Source: Denitratisoma sp. DHT3
Lineage (GTDB): Bacteria; Pseudomonadota; Gammaproteobacteria; Burkholderiales; Rhodocyclaceae
Length of the DNA: 64,000 nucleotides
Direction: 5' to 3'
Assembly (NCBI RefSeq): GCF_007833355.1
Contig: NZ_CP020914.1
Span: forward strand, 2,838,047 to 2,902,046
Part shown: in pieces, positions 37,122 through 45,085 of the stretch
Position numbering within the stretch: position 1 is the stretch's first letter
Layout of the letters: each line of letters begins with the position of its first letter
Program-made: the position numbers and the translations under genes
Notes under the pieces: model-generated
Databases searched by the model: none
Seen by the model: only the letters and a program-made list of their open reading frames with translations
Told to the model about the DNA's origin: nothing

Positions 37122-37175
37122 CTCTAGCGTGGAGGTCACCGGCGGTGCGCCGATAGGCGCAGCATCCGGTTGACT
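37122..37175 (-). repeat. Broken attC-like site upstream of brnTA
   Basis: From CTCTAGC it shares GTGGAGGTCACCGGCG, then TGCGC and GCGCAGC.TCCGGT, with the intact site at 39847-39915. The far end is lost: where GGTTATGC would follow, the sequence turns into TGATGGGATGGACTCCCCC and the 5' part of an IS110-type element. The near core also deviates (GCTAGAG instead of GTTRRRY). It was probably the attC of the cassette preceding brnTA, cut by an insertion. Confidence 0.65.
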
Positions 37176-37267
37176 GATGGGATGGACTCCCCCGCCTTTC
37201 TGGCGCCCAGTGGGCGCCACCGGTGCTCGTGGGGACGGGGATCGGTCTTCGACGAGATGAGTCCGAA

Positions 37268-37353
37268 ATGCATGCTACTACCATGGCCGTTGATCTTGCC
37301 AAGAGTGTATTCCAAATTGCTGTTGCAGATGACAAATGGAAAGTCGTCGAGCG
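37268..37353 (+). mobile_element. IS110/IS1111-type transposase, 5' fragment
   Basis: From ATG 37268, MHATTMAVDLAKSVFQIAVA is the start of an IS110-family (DEDD) transposase; the first catalytic Asp is in VDLAKS. After 28-29 residues the frame ends where the IS3-family element begins, and the rest of the gene is missing. The 80 bp before it (TGGACTCCCCCGCC onward) is probably the element's own left end, joined to the broken attC site. IS1111-attC elements are known to target attC sites. Confidence 0.75.
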
Positions 37354-37415
37354 GTAATCCCCCCTGAAATTGAAGGTGGTCGGAAGTAGAATTTTCTCGA
37401 AAGGGGAAGTTCTGC

Positions 37416-37682
37416 ATGAAGAAGTCGAAATTCACGGACAGCCAGATCATGGAGGCGCTCAAGAGGGCGGAATCTGGGCTGGCGGTGCCGGAGATATGCC
37501 GGGACCTGGGAATCAGCTCGGCGACGTTTTACAAGTGGCGGGCGAAGTACGGCGGCATGGATACGTCGATGATCGCGCGCATGAAGGAGTTGGAGCAGGA
37601 GAACGCCCGGCTCAAGAAGATGTACGCCGAGGAGCGCCTCAAGGCCGAGATTCTCAAGGAGGCGATGGCAAAAAAGTGGTGA
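37416..37682 (+). CDS. IS3-family OrfA
   Basis: 88 residues. A HTH_Tnp_1-type helix-turn-helix ([20 protein letters not shown]) is followed by a leucine-zipper-like stretch ([20 protein letters not shown]). It binds the element ends and provides the N-terminal part of the OrfAB transposase after frameshifting. AAAAAAG at 37670-37676, just before its stop, is the probable -1 slippage site: the downstream OrfB frame is -1 relative to OrfA. Confidence 0.9.
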   Translation: MKKSKFTDSQIMEALKRAESGLAVPEICRDLGISSATFYKWRAKYGGMDTSMIARMKELEQENARLKKMYAEERLKAEILKEAMAKKW

Positions 37683-38503
37683 GGCCATCCCGCCGGCGCG
37701 AGATGGCCAAGGAAGTCGTGCAGGCCAGGCAGGCATCGATTCGACTGGTCTGCGAAATCTTCAGCATCAGCGAGACGTGCTACCGGTACGAGGCCAAGCA
37801 TCGCGCCGAGAACGCCGAGATTGCGGACTGGCTGGTGCGGCTGACGAGCAATCAACGCAACTGGGGGTTTGGCCTGTGCTATCTGTACCTGCGCAACGTC
37901 AAGGGCTACCGCTGGAATCACAAACGGGTCTATCGCATTTACCGGGAGTTGGAACTGAACCTGCGGATCAAGCCCAAGAAGCGTCTGCAGCGGGAAAAGC
38001 CGGAACCGCTCGTGGTGCCTGCGGCCATCAATGCTGTCTGGTCGATGGATTTCATGCATGATCAGTTGGCGGATGGTCGGAACTTCCGTCTGTTCAATGT
38101 CATTGACGACTTCAACCGGGAAGCACTGGGCATGGAGATCGACTTCTCCCTGCCGTCGGCCCGTGTCATCCGGGCGCTGGACCAGATCATCGAATGGCGC
38201 GGACACCCTGCTGTCATTCGGTGTGATAACGGTCCGGAGAATATCAGTGGGCTGATCCAGGCCTGGGCTGGTAGACACGCGATTCGATTGGATTACATCC
38301 AACCTGGCAAGCCGCAACAGAACGCCTACGTCGAACGCTTCAATCGCACCGTGCGCTACGAATGGCTGTCGCAGTACTACTGGGAAGACCTTGATGAGGT
38401 CAGGTTGTTCGCTACCCAGTGGATGGACCACTACAATCACCATCGCCCACACATGGCATTGGGCGGATTCACACCAAAGCAGCGGTTGGCCATGGCCGCG
38501 TGA
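37670..38503 (+). CDS. IS3-family OrfB (rve integrase core)
   Basis: The frame continues from the slippery site. A separate ATG lies at 37703. It has an HTH_21-type N-terminus ([20 protein letters not shown]) and an rve core with DDE residues: [22 protein letters not shown] and [19 protein letters not shown]. The C-terminal [14 protein letters not shown] is standard for IS3 transposases. It looks complete and functional as an OrfAB fusion. Confidence 0.9.
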   Translation, partial: KKVVRPSRRREMAKEVVQARQASIRLVCEIFSISETCYRYEAKHRAENAEIADWLVRLTSNQRNWGFGLCYLYLRNVKGYRWNHKRVYRIYRELELNLRIKPKKRLQREKPEPLVVPAAINAVWSMDFMHDQLADGRNFRLFNVIDDFNREALGMEIDFSLPSARVIRALDQIIEWRGHPAVIRCDNGPENISGLIQAWAGRHAIRLDYIQPGKPQQNAYVERFNRTVRYEWLSQYYWEDLDEVRLFATQWMDHYNHHRPHMALGGFTPKQRLAMAA

Positions 38504-38658
38504 CTCTACTTCCGGGCGCCCTTAGAAATGGGGGGATTACCTATGAATTGTTAGGCAACTGCCTGCGGCTTGGACATGAATACAAATGTGAGCGCAGGGG
38601 AAAGTGCCTTGGTGGCAAAGATTTCGTAGCCATGCCGCCGGTATAAACGAATGTTGCC

Positions 38659-39473
38659 GGGCCTGTACTGAATTTTGTGTAAACGGACGATTAGCAGGAA
38701 ACTGCCGAACTGTCCGGAGGCACAATGAGCACGAAGAAGCATGCAGTCCCTGAAGAACTATTGGCCGGTCTGCTGGCCGACTACAAGAAACCCGAAGACC
38801 TGATTGGCGAGAACGGTCTGCTCAAGCAGCTGACCAAGTTGCTGGTCGAGAAGGCGTTGGACGCTGAATTGGCCGAGCACCTCGGTCACGGCAAGAACGA
38901 GCCGGTATCTTCATCGCCTGCGTGGATGGATTGAAAGGATTCCCGGAGGCCATTGAGGCCGTCTTTCCCCGTGCTGCCGTTCAACTGTGCATCGTACATA
39001 TGGTGCGGCACAGCCTGAACTACGTTTCCTGGAAGCGTCGGCCGGAAGTGGCTGCCGACCTGAAACGCATTTACGAGTCGGCCACTGCCGATGAAGCCGA
39101 GCAACGGCTGGGCGAGTTCGAGGCCAAGTGGGATGGCGAGTATCTACCGATCAGCCAGTCCTGGCGCCGAAACTGGCTACGCCTGATCCCGTTCTTCGAT
39201 TACCCACCGGAGATCAGGAAGGTCATCTATACGACCAATGCCATTGAGTCGGTCAATATGAGCCTGCGCAAACTGACCAAGAATCGCGGCTCGTTCCCGA
39301 GCGACGAGGCGCTGCTGAAATTGTTCTACCTGGCACTGCGCAACATCAGCCAGAAATGGACCATGCCGATCCGTGATTGGAAGGCAGCGCTAAATCGCTT
39401 TACCATCCAGTTCGAGGAGCGCATCCCTCAGCTGTAACCGAAACCCCGTTTACACAAAAACTCGGACACGCCC
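38659..39473 (+). mobile_element. Internally deleted IS256-family element
   Basis: 815 bp with both ends intact: the left end starts GGGCCTGTACTGAATTTTGT and the right end, read inward, GGGCGTGTCCGAGTTTTTGT, each followed by GTAAAC. It is flanked by ATGTTGCC at 38651-38658 and 39474-39481, an 8-bp target duplication. Full IS256 elements are about 1.3 kb, so roughly 400-500 bp of the transposase gene is missing. It interrupts the GNAT cassette gene. Confidence 0.92.
38725..39437 (+). pseudogene. IS256-family transposase with internal deletion
   Basis: The N-terminal piece (38725-38934) reads MSTKKHAVPEELLAGLLADY through AEHLGHGKNEP. The other piece, entered in a different frame near 38908, reads IFIACVDGLKGFPEAIEAVF and runs to the normal C-terminus at 39437. 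The region between, holding the first catalytic Asp and part of the second block, is lost, and the join is out of frame. It cannot make active transposase, but the ends could be mobilised in trans by a full-length relative. Confidence 0.9.
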
Positions 39474-39846
39474 ATGTTGCCATCGCTCTTGGACCCAGTG
39501 AAAAGCTCAAAACTATGTGCTTGAGGAAACCGGGCCTCGATTGCTTTAAGCAAAGTGCTGCCTATGCCTTGGCCCTGAAACTCTGGCGCGACAATGAGGC
39601 GGCCAATCTCACACTTGCCATCCTGGAACGAGGCGCGAACTGAGCCGATAATGACCTCGCCTTGGCTGTACTTTAGTGCTCCACCAGCCAAAATTTCGTC
39701 TTTGAGTGAACTGAGCGACTGTGTAAGTGGGGGAATGAACCAATCATCGTACAGTCTCGCCTCAGACTCATAAGCGCGCTTCTGCAAACTGAGGATTGCC
39801 TCGGCGTCATTGATTTGGGCAAGGGTGATTGTGCTCATGCTTAATT

Positions 39847-39915
39847 GCCTAACGTGGAGGTCACCGGCGCTGCGCGGCTTTATCGCGCAGCGTCCGGTGG
39901 ACCGCAGGGTTATGC
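39847..39915 (-). repeat. attC site of integron cassette
   Basis: 69 bp bounded by GCCTAAC and GTTATGC (plus strand). The arms GTCACCGGCGCTGCGCG and CGCGCAGCGTCCGGTGGAC pair around CTTTAT to give the folded attC hairpin with a few mismatched extrahelical bases. The TAA stop of the unknown cassette gene lies inside it, and the GNAT gene starts 9 nt beyond its other end, the usual compact cassette arrangement on the minus strand. It is the best-preserved of three related sites. Confidence 0.85.
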
Positions 39916-40485
39916 GTCATGTTCATTGAACATGAGTGCTTTGATATCTGCGATGAACTTTCTGATGCCCTCCTGATTGATACCGCGAGCCTTCAGGGAC
40001 CACCCGAGATGGCTCTTGCCTTTCCCAGGGGAAGATGCGCGTGAGTAGAACGTACCGTCCAGCGGGGTGAGCAAAACGGATGCCTCAGCCGGGAAAACAA
40101 CGCGCCACTTGGAAGGCGGCAGAGCCCAGACCAGTCGGCCGACCATAGTGTGTTGAGGGTCCAGTGGCGAATGCTTCAAGTACCCCAGGAAGGGAGCCTC
40201 TGAGAATAGTTCGGCGACGATGATTGACCCTGATGTTGCTCGAAGGCAAACAATGGGAATCTCGTCGATTACGAATTTGGTGCCCTGGAGCCGAAAGTGT
40301 TCAGCGCGCTGTTCAGCGTCGTTTAGAGAAAGTTGGATGGCCATTTGGGAGCGGCTTACGACGTCAGTATCGCCATCCCAATTCACCCACTGGTTCCTCT
40401 GTTCATAGAGGTGAAAGCCCTTGCCAAGGGCGACGCCCTTTATGGGTTCCTCTTCGATCCTCGCGAGCCTCAATGCTTCTTCCAT
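39910..40485 (-). CDS. Integron cassette gene of unknown function
   Basis: 191 residues, soluble, with no signal peptide or TM helix. I do not recognise the family. MEEALRLARIEEEPIKGVAL opens it, and the C-terminal KGKSHLGWSLKARGINQEGI resembles no motif I can name. GGAG precedes ATG 40485 on the minus strand. GC content is clearly lower than that of core genes. The stop TAA lies within the first attC motif, and the 5' side begins at GTTATGC (40513-40507), so it is a complete cassette. Accessory or defence-related roles are common for such genes, but none is shown here. Confidence 0.75.
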   Translation of the reverse strand: MEEALRLARIEEEPIKGVALGKGFHLYEQRNQWVNWDGDTDVVSRSQMAIQLSLNDAEQRAEHFRLQGTKFVIDEIPIVCLRATSGSIIVAELFSEAPFLGYLKHSPLDPQHTMVGRLVWALPPSKWRVVFPAEASVLLTPLDGTFYSRASSPGKGKSHLGWSLKARGINQEGIRKFIADIKALMFNEHDA

Positions 40486-40506
40486 CACATGACTCCGTGA
40501 TATGAC

Positions 40507-40513
40507 GCATAAC
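40507..40513 (-). repeat. Cassette boundary core site
   Basis: Read on the minus strand, AACGTTATGC closes whatever lay before the unknown cassette, either attI or the attC of a lost cassette. A partner RYYYAAC with a folded arm could not be found within the next 120 bp, so it may be an attI remnant. No integrase gene is present on either strand nearby. Confidence 0.45.
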
Positions 40514-40993
40514 GTTAAGTAGACCGCCTAAAAGATGGGAAAAAATCCATCATTAGGCTGGATAAAATTCTCGATACGATCATTTACTTATATTTATCAA
40601 AGGATTAATAAATTTTAGTGGCGTATAAATGCCATTAAAATTATTTCTGACCATACATGCTGTAATGGCAAACGGCCAGCGGCACTTGAGCATAAGTAAA
40701 TGGCAATGCTCTGTCTATATGACGAAAGATTTCCTCTTCAGCAGTTGTGCAACGGAAGACAGATAAAACGGCCCTCTCGGAGCCGCACTATCTTTGACGC
40801 TCAAGGGCGATCAAAAAGGAGTTTTTCTACCGCTTGAATGGGTAAGGTGAGAACAGCCAGGAAATCGAAGGGCTTCGTCGGGCTGTCGTGATTAACTACT
40901 TTTCCAAGGATAAATCCATGATTTAGCGCAAAGAAGGCACTAATCATGGCGCGATATAATTCCGCGCTCCGTCACCCGCCGCACAGCCGAATC
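40514..40993. other. AT-rich gene-free stretch before ubiU
   Basis: About 480 bp, markedly AT-rich for the first 150 bp or so, in sharp contrast to the flanks. It contains a small inverted repeat, TGGCGTATAAATGCCA, near 40620 and a TATAAT at 40955-40960 that could be the ubiU -10 box, though no good -35 is seen. No credible coding frame, tRNA or integrase remnant was recognised. A clear FNR/Anr palindrome was looked for and not found. Confidence 0.5.
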
Positions 40994-42007
40994 ATGTCTT
41001 CCCCCAAGCGCCCCGAACTGGTCTGCCCCGCCGGCGGCCTGCCCGCTCTCAAAGCCGCCGTCGATAACGGCGCCGACTGCGTTTACGCCGGCTTCAAGGA
41101 CGAGACCAACGCCCGCAATTTCAACGGCCTGAATTTCGACGACAACAGTCTCAAGGAGGGCATCCGCTACGCCCACGAGCGCGGCGCCAAGGTGCTGATC
41201 GCGCTGAACACCTATCCCCAGACCGACAACTGGTCGCGCTGGACCGCCGCTGTAGACAAGGCCGCCGCCTTCGGCGTCGACGCCGTGATCCTCGCCGACA
41301 TGGGGCTGATGGACTACGCCCGGCGCACCCATCCGCAGCTGCGCCTGCATCTGTCGGTGCAGGGTTCGGCCACCAGTTACGAGGCGATCAACTTCTATCG
41401 CGAGCGCTTCGGCATCCAGCGCGCGGTGCTGCCGCGGGTGCTGTCCCTGGCGCAGGTGGAGCAGGTGGTGAACAACACGCCGGTGGAAATCGAACTCTTC
41501 GGCTTCGGCGGCCTGTGCGTGATGGTGGAGGGCCGCTGCGCCCTCTCGGCCTACGCCACCGGTGTCTCGCCCAACTGCAACGGCGCTTGCTCCCCGGGTA
41601 AGGCAGTGCGCTGGGAGCAGACGCCCCAGGGTATGGAAACCCGCTTGAACGGCATCCTGATCGACCGCTTCGGCGACGACGAACGGGCAGGCTACCCGAC
41701 CCTGTGCAAGGGCCGTTTCGAGGTGGACGAGGAAACTTATTACGCGATCGAGGAGCCCACCAGTCTCAACACCCTGGAACTGCTGCCCGAGATCGTCAAC
41801 ATGGGCATCGCCGCGATCAAGATCGAGGGCCGCCAGCGCAGCCCGGCCTACGTCGCTCAGGTGACCAAGGTCTGGCGCGAGGCGATCGACAGCGCCTGCC
41901 GCGACATCGGCCATTTCACGCCCAGGACGGCCTGGATGGCCGAACTGAACAAGGTCTCCGAAGGCCAGGCCACCACGCTCGGCGCCTACAACCGCCCCTG
42001 GAAATAG
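40994..42007 (+). CDS. ubiU: Oxygen-independent ubiquinone hydroxylation protein UbiU
   Basis: 337 residues of the peptidase U32 family. The Cys pattern LCVMVEGRC, then SPNCNGAC and TLCKGRF has the C-x6-C-x16-C plus distal Cys spacing of the UbiU 4Fe-4S site. With UbiV it hydroxylates the quinone ring without O2, using prephenate as oxygen donor. The start MSSPKRPELVCPAGG at 40994 is preferred over 40946. ubiV and ubiT follow, so this is the complete anaerobic set. Confidence 0.93.
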   Translation: MSSPKRPELVCPAGGLPALKAAVDNGADCVYAGFKDETNARNFNGLNFDDNSLKEGIRYAHERGAKVLIALNTYPQTDNWSRWTAAVDKAAAFGVDAVILADMGLMDYARRTHPQLRLHLSVQGSATSYEAINFYRERFGIQRAVLPRVLSLAQVEQVVNNTPVEIELFGFGGLCVMVEGRCALSAYATGVSPNCNGACSPGKAVRWEQTPQGMETRLNGILIDRFGDDERAGYPTLCKGRFEVDEETYYAIEEPTSLNTLELLPEIVNMGIAAIKIEGRQRSPAYVAQVTKVWREAIDSACRDIGHFTPRTAWMAELNKVSEGQATTLGAYNRPWK

Positions 42008-42010
42008 TGG

Positions 42011-42090
42011 CCGCCATCCCCCAACCCCTTCCCCTGGGAAGGGGAGCTTGCAAGCTCGCTACGCTCGATAACTCGGGGTCGCTGTCGTTT
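42011..42090 (+). repeat. Weak partial copy D of the dispersed repeat
   Basis: Four nucleotides after the ubiU stop, a C-rich start (CCCCCAACCCCTTCCCC) is followed by CTCGCTACGCTCGATAACTC, GGGG and CGCTGT, the same ordered blocks as the first half of copies A and C. The GCTTTTCC/GGAAAAGC half is absent and a different GC-rich palindromic stretch follows. It could be a diverged or truncated copy. Confidence 0.45.
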
Positions 42091-42176
42091 CGGCATCACG
42101 ACCATGCCGCCTCCGGCGGCGCGCCGTCCGGCCTTGGGGCGGCCCGGCGGCCGGACTCGTTTGATAGGAAAGTATT

Positions 42177-43073
42177 GTGAAACTCGCTCTCGGTCCCAAT
42201 CTCTATTACTGGCCGCGCCAGCAGACCCTGGATTTCTACGCCGCCGCCGCCGAGCTGCCGGTGGATATCGTCTATGTCGGCGAAACCGTCTGCTCCCGCC
42301 GCCACGAGCTGCGCCTGCCCGACTGGCTCGAGGTCGCCGCCCGGCTGGCCGACGCCGGCAAGGAAGTGGTGCTGTCCACCCAGGCACTGATCGAATCGGA
42401 ATCCGATCTCAAGGCCCTGCGCCGGGAGGTGGAGAATGGCCGTTTCGTCGTCGAGGCCAACGAAATGGGCGCGGTGCATCTGCTGGCGGCGCAGCAGCTG
42501 CCCTTCGTCGCCGGCCCCACCCTCAACGTCTTCAACGGCGAGACGCTGCGCCTCCTGGCGGAGCTGGGTGCCACGCGCTGGGTGCTGCCGCCCGAGGCCA
42601 CCCGCGAACAGTTGACGGGCATCCTGGCCAAGTTGCCGGCCGGCCTTCAGACCGAAGTCTTCGCCCACGGCCGCCTGCCGCTGGCCTATTCGGCGCGCTG
42701 CTTCACGGCGCGGCGCTACAACTTGCAGAAGGACACCTGCGAGTTCAAGTGCATCGAATTCCCGGACGGCATGCTGCTGAAGACGCGGGAAGGCGAGCCC
42801 TTCCTGACCCTGAACGGCATCCAGACCCAGTCGGCGAAGACCTACAGCCTGCTGCGGGAAGTGCCGGACATGGCCGCCGCCGGCGTCGACGTGCTGCGCC
42901 TGAGCCCGCAGGCCGAGGGCATGGAAACCATCGTCACGCTGTACCGCCGCGCCCTGGAGGGCATCCGCGCCGACGCGGCGGCCCTGGCCGCGCTCAATGG
43001 CACCATGGCCGCCGGCCCCTGCAACGGTTTCTGGCACAATCGACCGGGACTCGAACTCGTGGAGACCGCATGA
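42177..43073 (+). CDS. ubiV: Oxygen-independent ubiquinone hydroxylation protein UbiV
   Basis: 298 residues of the U32 family. Four Cys (39, 175, 188, 192) have the C39 ... C-x12-C-x3-C layout of the UbiV 4Fe-4S cluster. It works as a heterodimer with UbiU in anaerobic coenzyme Q synthesis. The start is GTG 42177 with AGGAAA upstream. Its stop overlaps the ubiT ATG (ATGA). Confidence 0.93.
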   Translation: MKLALGPNLYYWPRQQTLDFYAAAAELPVDIVYVGETVCSRRHELRLPDWLEVAARLADAGKEVVLSTQALIESESDLKALRREVENGRFVVEANEMGAVHLLAAQQLPFVAGPTLNVFNGETLRLLAELGATRWVLPPEATREQLTGILAKLPAGLQTEVFAHGRLPLAYSARCFTARRYNLQKDTCEFKCIEFPDGMLLKTREGEPFLTLNGIQTQSAKTYSLLREVPDMAAAGVDVLRLSPQAEGMETIVTLYRRALEGIRADAAALAALNGTMAAGPCNGFWHNRPGLELVETA

Positions 43074-43606
43074 TGGTATTCAAGCTGCCCAAACCACCTA
43101 ACTTTCCCCGGTTGCCCAGCCAACTGCCCCAGTTCACCCTGCCGGCCCCGGTGGCCCGTATCGGCGCCAGGCTGCCGCAATTGCCGCCCACCCTGGCCCT
43201 GACCACCGGCCTCAACCTGGCGCTGGGTCGGATGATTCCGCGCGAACCGCTGGAGCCGCTGATCGGCAAGCGCTTCGCGATCCGGGTGCTGGACGCCGGC
43301 CTGACCCTGCGTTTCGCCTATTCGGCGCGCGGCTTCCGGCCGGTTTTCGATGCCGCCCAGCCCGATCTCACCATCTCCGCCAAGAGCCGCGATTTCATCG
43401 CGCTGATGGCGCGCGAGGAGGACCCGGACACGTTGTTCTTCAGCCGCCGCCTGCTCACCGAAGGCGACACCGACCTCGGCCTGCTGGTGAAGAACACCCT
43501 GGACGGCATCGAACTGCCGCGCTTCGATCCGGCCCGCTTCACCCCGGCCGAACTGCTGGCACGCCTGCGCCAGCGCCAGCGCCTGATCACGCCGCGCGGC
43601 GTCTAG
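43070..43606 (+). CDS. ubiT: SCP2-domain protein UbiT
   Basis: 178 residues. The Pro-rich N-terminus is followed by an SCP2 sterol-binding-type domain (about 55-150: GKRFAIRVLDAGLTLRFAYS, DLTISAKSRDFIALMAR, EGDTDLGLLVKNTLDG). UbiT is the lipid-carrying accessory factor of anaerobic Q synthesis, the counterpart of UbiJ. Two tandem ATGs (43070, 43073) overlap the ubiV stop. Together with ubiU and ubiV it indicates Q-dependent anaerobic respiration, such as denitrification. Confidence 0.9.
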   Translation: MMVFKLPKPPNFPRLPSQLPQFTLPAPVARIGARLPQLPPTLALTTGLNLALGRMIPREPLEPLIGKRFAIRVLDAGLTLRFAYSARGFRPVFDAAQPDLTISAKSRDFIALMAREEDPDTLFFSRRLLTEGDTDLGLLVKNTLDGIELPRFDPARFTPAELLARLRQRQRLITPRGV

Positions 43607-43670
43607 CGTTTGACTTGGCGGGCCGGACACTGCCGGCACCGTCCGCACGTCACGCAGCACGACGCACGAG

Positions 43671-44744
43671 ATGAACCCATCACCGGCACGGCCGCCCCGG
43701 CTGCGGCTCTACATCGCCGCCGCGTATACGCTGCTGGTGCTGTATGCGAGCCTGCATCCGTTCACCGGCTGGCAGGATTCCGGGGCGCCGCTGTTGGCCT
43801 TTCTGACGGCGCCCTGGCCGCGCTATTTCACATTCTTCGATTTGGCCACCAACGTGGCCGCCTATCTGCCGCTGGGGTTTTTCTGGGGCGCCGCCCTCCA
43901 GGCCCGCCTGCCGCGCTGGCTCGCCGTCGCCTTGGCGCTCCTGATCGGCAGCGGCCTCAGCTTCGGCATGGAAACGCTGCAGCATTTCCTGCCCAGCCGC
44001 GTGCCCTCCAACCTGGATCTGAGCGGCAACAGTCTCGGCACCCTGCTGGGGGCGCTCGCCGCCGCCGCCGGGAAGCGCCTGTTCGATAGCGCCCACCTGC
44101 GGGAATGGCGCGACCGCTGGGTGGTGGCGGGACACCGGGGCGACTACGGTCTGATCCTGCTGGCCCTGTGGCTGCTGACCCAGCTCAACCCGGAGATCCT
44201 GCTCTTCGGCTGCGGCGACCTGCGCCAGCTGCTGGGCCTGGAGTCCTCCTTCGATTTCGACGCCGAGCATTTCAGCCGCATTGAAACCGGCATCGCCGCC
44301 GCCGGCGCCTATGCCGTTGGCCTGCTGGCGAGCGGCGTGCTGCGGCAGCACCGGGTACGGGCCCTGCTGCTGCTGTTCGCGCTGGCGCTCCTGGTGAGAA
44401 GCTTCGCCGCCGCGCTGCTGGTGGAGCCGGACCAGGCGCTGCACTGGCTGACGCCGGGCAATAGCCGGGGGCTGGCAGTCGGACTGCTGCTGCTGTTGCC
44501 CTGCCTCTGGCTACCCGCGGTGCTGCGCCGCGTGCTGGCGGGCAGCGCGCTCCTGTTCGCCACCGTGCTGGTCAACCTGGCGCCCGAGAATCCCTACCTG
44601 GTCCAGGCCGCCCAGGTCTGGGTGCAGGGCCATTTCCTCAACTTCAACGGTCTGACCCGGCTGACGTCCATGCTCTGGCCCTTCCTGGCCTTGCCCTGGC
44701 TGCTGCTGGTGACGAGGGAACCATGGAAAACGTCAACACCCTGA
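43671..44744 (+). CDS. VanZ-family membrane protein
   Basis: 357 residues with about nine TM helices. The N-terminal VanZ-like domain contains YASLHPFTGWQ, DLATNVAAYLPLGFFWG and SGLSFGMETLQHFLPSRVPSNLD, all typical of the family. The biochemical role of VanZ proteins outside teicoplanin resistance is unknown; envelope or glycoconjugate functions are often guessed. The gene overlaps the next one by 22 nt in another frame, so they are probably co-translated. Confidence 0.8.
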   Translation: MNPSPARPPRLRLYIAAAYTLLVLYASLHPFTGWQDSGAPLLAFLTAPWPRYFTFFDLATNVAAYLPLGFFWGAALQARLPRWLAVALALLIGSGLSFGMETLQHFLPSRVPSNLDLSGNSLGTLLGALAAAAGKRLFDSAHLREWRDRWVVAGHRGDYGLILLALWLLTQLNPEILLFGCGDLRQLLGLESSFDFDAEHFSRIETGIAAAGAYAVGLLASGVLRQHRVRALLLLFALALLVRSFAAALLVEPDQALHWLTPGNSRGLAVGLLLLLPCLWLPAVLRRVLAGSALLFATVLVNLAPENPYLVQAAQVWVQGHFLNFNGLTRLTSMLWPFLALPWLLLVTREPWKTSTP

Positions 44745-45058
44745 ACGAACTGCGCGAAGCGCTGCGCCGCTTCGCCGCCGAGCGCCGCTGGCAGGGCTTT
44801 CACACGCCGAAGAACCTGGCGATGGCGATGATCGTCGAAGCCGCCGAACTGGTGGAGCACTTCCAGTGGCTGACGCCGGAGCAAAGCGCGGCGCTGCCGG
44901 CCGAGACCCTGGCGGAGGTGCGGGACGAGATCGCCGACACCTTCATCTACCTGCTGCGCATGGCCGACGTGCTGGGCATCGACCTGATCGCCGCGGCGCA
45001 CGCCAAGATGGTCAAGAATGCCCTCAAGTACCCGGTGCCGCCGGCGGATTTGCGATAA
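44723..45058 (+). CDS. MazG-like nucleotide pyrophosphohydrolase
   Basis: 111 residues of the MazG/RS21-C6 all-helical fold. Metal-binding residues are in EAAELVEHFQW (EExxE-like) and EVRDEIADTFIYLLRMAD (ExxDE type). It is expected to hydrolyse non-canonical dNTPs such as dCTP analogues to monophosphates. The ATG at 44723 lies inside the VanZ gene. Its short length matches the single-domain house-cleaning type rather than full MazG. Confidence 0.86.
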   Translation: MENVNTLNELREALRRFAAERRWQGFHTPKNLAMAMIVEAAELVEHFQWLTPEQSAALPAETLAEVRDEIADTFIYLLRMADVLGIDLIAAAHAKMVKNALKYPVPPADLR

Positions 45059-45085
45059 TCTGGGATTTCTCCGCGGGGTAATGTC

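Larger units (their letters stand above)
37354..38540 (+). mobile_element. IS3-family insertion sequence
   Basis: 1187 bp with terminal inverted repeats starting GTAATCCCCCC on both ends and sharing CGGAAGTAGA further in. It carries two overlapping frames, OrfA and OrfB, joined by a slippery AAAAAAG. There is no clear target duplication: the left flank is an IS110-type fragment and the right flank the end of the GNAT cassette. This suggests that neighbouring DNA was deleted after insertion. Confidence 0.88.
38551..39838 (-). pseudogene. GNAT acetyltransferase cassette gene, split by IS256-type element
   Basis: The N-terminal part reads from 39838 (MSTITLAQINDAEAILSLQK) through the acetyl-CoA loop VAPEFQGQGIGSTLLKA to SKSDGN. 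The C-terminal part, NIRLYRRHGYEIFATKAL, ends at the TAA at 38551-38553. Removing the 815-bp element plus one 8-bp duplication (823 nt) joins both parts in frame, giving a normal 154-residue GNAT protein. The stop lies in GCCTAAC, the first motif of an attC site, so it was an integron cassette. The acyl acceptor is unknown. Confidence 0.88.

Noticed and set aside
40486..40993. Possible integron integrase or attI region
   Set aside because: No tyrosine recombinase motif in any frame and only one core-like GTTATGC is visible, so only a low-confidence boundary site was listed.
40860..40993. FNR/Anr box upstream of ubiU
   Set aside because: No TTGAT-N4-ATCAA-like palindrome was found, although anaerobic control would be expected.
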